This document shows positions 6,759-8,763 of a stretch of DNA of 8,763 bases, in pieces (the first letter of the stretch is position 1; every line of letters begins with the position of its first letter). This stretch comes from CAZFAP01 sp964516325. Lineage in GTDB: Bacteria > Auribacterota > JABMQX01. The notes beneath the pieces were generated by a model that saw only the letters and a list, made by a program, of their open reading frames with translations, searched no databases and had not been told where the DNA came from. Position numbers and translations under genes: made by a program. The stretch spans positions 1 through 8,763 of the forward strand of contig CAZFAP010000193.1 of the NCBI GenBank assembly GCA_964516325.1, in the 5' to 3' direction.

Positions 6759-7704
6759 TCACACTTCTTCAAACTCCAGGTGCTCAATACGGCGAAATTG
6801 CTCGCCTGTGCTTGCCACTCGCAGTCGAGTCAACAGGGGATAATAGGCCTCCTCGGGGGGGACCTCGGACAGCTTTCCGTGGCCGACGTCTTTGCGAACA
6901 AAAAAGGCGTTGGCGCCATGAGATTCACAACCCACAAGCATATATCCCTTTGGCGGCCAGCTTTCTCAAGGCAGCTAAGGATGCGCCGTGGTACCAGCCA
7001 CTCGCATGTTTTCTGTACCGGTCGAAAACGGGATCGTATTGGACCGTCACTGATCTGCTGGCGCCCAGGGAGGCATTGTACTCGGCGACAACGACCCGGG
7101 GCTGGATGACTGTAATCGCTTTCCAAACCCAATAGTCATTTCCGTCAATATCTATTGACAACAGATCGATCTCGCCCTGTACATCGTTCTGCCGTAGCAC
7201 ACCATTGATGTTTTCCGCAGTCACAAGGCACTGGGCTATTCGAATCTGTGACGGTTTGATCCCAGGTTTGCTTTCATAGTAGTCTCTGGCCGCGGCGACA
7301 TTCTCAGGGCTGCAGTCCATCAGGAGGCCGCTCCACCCAAAGTTTATGGATAGGTTGGCTGTATTGCACTCTCTTCCGTCCCCCATGCCAAACTCAACAA
7401 AACCGTGGTCTGTGGCGCCCACTTTGGAAAAGAGATAAAGGAGCAGGCCGTCTTCGCCATACTGCGAATAGACTTTCAGTTCATGGCGCCGAAAAATCGC
7501 TACCTGATCCTGGTCTCGCGCGATTGACCCATAGTTCAGTCGCAAGAGTCCTTGTAGGGCGGTCTCCGCCGCATCCAGTCGTCGGGCTGCGCCGTAAAGA
7601 TCGAGACCATAGTGTGTCTCGGTCATGCTTCTGAGATTGCGAAGGAGCATCAGCCAGCCCCTCGGAATGAGAGTTTTCGCTATGTTCCTAAGACTCCCTG
7701 CCAT
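6759..7704 (-). pseudogene. FkbM-like SAM-dependent methyltransferase, interrupted by a one-base frameshift near its C-terminus
   Basis: From the ATG at 7704 (GGAG 9 nt upstream) the frame runs 259 aa to a TGA at 6927-6925. The protein has SQYGEDGLLLY (residues 80-90), the SAM-binding strand FVEFGMGDGRECNT (102-115), WSGLLMDCSP (124-133), VTAENING (161-168) and LLSIDIDGNDYWVWKA (181-196), all hallmarks of an FkbM-like family common in polysaccharide clusters. The expected ending continues in the next frame from 6941: MLVGCESHGANAFFVRKD and on to a TGA at 6759. Removing the A at about 6945 in AAAGGGATATATG restores KGYMLVGCES without a break and a protein of 314 aa. The core catalytic fold is complete before the shift, so the truncated form might retain some function, or the shift might be a sequencing error. 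The substrate is probably a sugar hydroxyl, inferred from context only. Its start overlaps the decayed glycosyltransferase reading frame upstream. Confidence 0.82.
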
Positions 7705-7920
7705 TCCAAAGGTCTCCGCGCCTGCGGATTCACAGTGACTATTTCAGACGTGTCATTGTTGAATCCCAGCCCGCAAGTCGCCGCTATGATCGGCTTGCCG
7801 TCCCCCGCTATGTGAAGCCTGGAGTCCCTCCGCCGAGTTCTCACGGAGCGAATTGCCTCTACAAGGGTTGGCGCCTCTTTCCGGGGGCAAGCAGCACCGC
7901 GTCGGCTCTTAATGGAGTCC
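7680..7920 (-). pseudogene. Remnant of the C-terminal domain of a GT4 glycosyltransferase, internal deletion
   Basis: One open frame carries two separate GT4 landmarks in the right order but too close together. TLVEAIRSVRTRRRDSRLHIAGDG (7868-7797) matches the first helix and second strand of the donor domain, as in LLEALxxVRxxxPDxxLxIxGDG. It is followed directly by KPIIAATCGL (7796-7767), which normally stands about 70-80 residues later, right after the E-x7-E helix as GKPVIA. The fusion GAC-GGC-AAG-CCG suggests deletion between a GGC of the GDG motif and the GGC of GKP, leaving one copy. The E-x7-E motif is missing, so it cannot be active. The part before 7868 is only weakly glycosyltransferase-like. 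The frame ends at 7682-7680, inside the start of the FkbM-like gene. It may be a relic separate from the one at 8028-8486. Confidence 0.65.
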
Positions 7921-8027
7921 CGGCGGCCGTACGGTCCCTTCCGAATGGAGCTCCATTTCACCGCCGCTGTTTGTAGCATCGTTGCACGGAAGGCCACCAA
8001 AGTCAAGAGAAGCGTCCGTGAGAGCCA

Positions 8028-8486
8028 ATTGAGAGGCCGGACGCACGCTTCGCTGAGGGCAATATAGGTGGGAACCAGGTCGAAGCTCACTCTCCCCGTG
8101 AACCCCATCTTGCCGGGAGATTTTCGTGCAAATCGGCGATGACTGGGACGCCCTTGCGCCTCACGGCACTGAGGGTCATCCCCAACATAGGAGCATCATG
8201 AACGTGGATGGCATCGGTGTGGCATGTCTCGATAGCCTCGCCCATGAACCCTTTCCACTCGAGGTTTACGAGCGAAACCAAGACGATGAGACTGTTGAGG
8301 TTGCGCAGGACCTCACAAAAGAGAGGGGCCACCCTGCCGGTTCCGATTCCTCTCCAAACCGAATAAACGGGGTTTTCTTCCGTGCGCTGGGAGAGCAGAA
8401 ACACCCTATGTGCTGACAAAATAAGGGAGCCAGCCTCCTTCTCCACCCTGGTGTCACCTGGAAAACAGCACCATGCAGATATTCAC
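8028..8486 (-). pseudogene. Degraded GT4 glycosyltransferase: frameshifted N-terminus and internal deletion
   Basis: The gene begins at GTG 8486, 10 nt after the stop of the preceding glycosyltransferase, with NICMVLFSR, a normal GT4 first strand, then hits TGA at 8456-8454. The homology goes on one frame over from about 8446: VEKEAGSLILSAHRVFLLS, matching the D-x-RV-x-KEA-x-SL-x3-GHxV motif, and later DAIHVHDAPMLGMTLSA (from 8215) and VPVIADLHENLPA (ending at 8111). In a whole enzyme about 150 or more residues would follow. Instead, at about 8110-8103 the sequence jumps into the original frame with GFTGRVSFDLVPTYIALSEA and VRPLN (to 8028), a motif of the donor domain. So there is at least one small indel and one large internal deletion. 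The E-x7-E region is not found. Dead as an enzyme. Confidence 0.78.
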
Positions 8487-8496
8487 CTGCAGGGGT

Positions 8497-8763
8497 TCAC
8501 CTTTGCGTTTGCTGAAGGGGCGACTTCGTAGCGATTGTTCCTGACTGTTCGGCGAGGCGAGCCCGCTCGCTTCCAACACCCGCCTGGGTCATGACGTCCA
8601 GGAGCCTTGCAAGCTGCCCGGCCAACGCTGGCCGTTCGTACCTACTTATCACCGCCTCATCCCCGCTGTACATCACCGTGCCGCCGCATACGTGCTCCTG
8701 GTAGTACCTCAGGATCGCGCGTTTGACATCCTCCGGTTTGCGCGAGTCAACCACCGTTCCGGC
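8497..8763 (-). CDS. C-terminal end of a GT4 glycosyltransferase (5' part beyond the right edge)
   Basis: The last 88 residues of a leftward gene entering from the right edge in frame. GTVVDSRKPEDVKRAILRYY matches the usual GT4 ending (G-x-V-V-x-x-x-x-P-E-x-x-x-x-AI), and AVISRYERPALAGQLARLLD is the terminal helix that folds back on the N-terminal domain in GT-B enzymes. The catalytic motifs lie outside the window, so activity cannot be judged. The end after the helix (about 8583-8500) is a non-conserved, Gln- and Ser-containing tail. The terminal helix closely resembles that of the remnant at 3035-3268, including an 11-base identical run (8633-8643 versus 3087-3097). The next gene, a broken glycosyltransferase, starts 10 nt downstream, so this is an upstream member of the same transcript. 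Confidence 0.8.
   Translation of the reverse strand, partial: AGTVVDSRKPEDVKRAILRYYQEHVCGGTVMYSGDEAVISRYERPALAGQLARLLDVMTQAGVGSERARLAEQSGTIATKSPLQQTQR

Noticed and set aside
6596..6787. N-terminal extension of the GT4 glycosyltransferase to the ATG at 6787
   Set aside because: The extra 64 residues are not family-like and overlap the end of the FkbM-like gene, while GTG 6595 has a strong Shine-Dalgarno and begins directly before the conserved first strand.
5387..7135. A 582-codon open frame on the + strand, the longest in the window
   Set aside because: It runs antisense to the GT4 glycosyltransferase and the FkbM-like gene, both with clear family motifs. It has no recognisable domain and no good ribosome binding site. 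Long antisense frames are expected in GC-rich coding DNA.

Overview
The window looks like chromosomal DNA of a GC-rich diderm (Gram-negative type) bacterium, probably from an environmental lineage I cannot place. The diderm inference rests on a type II secretion/type IV pilus inner-membrane protein and a surface-polysaccharide cluster. All calls come from reading the sequence; no database search was run.

Left third (+ strand, 1-2742): the 3' end of a GspF/PilC-family gene, a complete cinA (TTG start with a strong Shine-Dalgarno), and a complete thpR. These are ordinary housekeeping genes in one direction with short gaps. In many bacteria recA follows cinA-thpR; here it does not.

Convergent gap (2743-3034): no gene, but dense short repeats: a GC hairpin, four copies of the heptamer ACAGGAT/ATCCTGT, a 17-bp tandem repeat and a CTCTGCG pair. 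It resembles a mobile or repeat-type intergenic element.

Right two thirds (- strand, 8763 down to 3035): a surface-polysaccharide cluster. In transcription order it holds the 3' end of a GT4 glycosyltransferase, two wrecked GT4 genes, an FkbM-like methyltransferase broken by one frameshift, an intact GT4 glycosyltransferase, an intact class I SAM methyltransferase that overlaps it, and an intact Wzx/MOP-type flippase. A likely rho-independent terminator follows at about 3298-3334, and beyond it lies a third GT4 remnant. The intact genes could still transfer a sugar, methylate a glycan and flip a lipid-linked product across the inner membrane.

The most notable signal is decay. At least three glycosyltransferase remnants keep their ends or selected motifs but have lost the middle of the gene. 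The leftmost remnant is related in its last ~22 residues to the glycosyltransferase entering from the right edge, so related gene copies bracket the cluster. I see no convincing new defence, CRISPR or mobile-element system.
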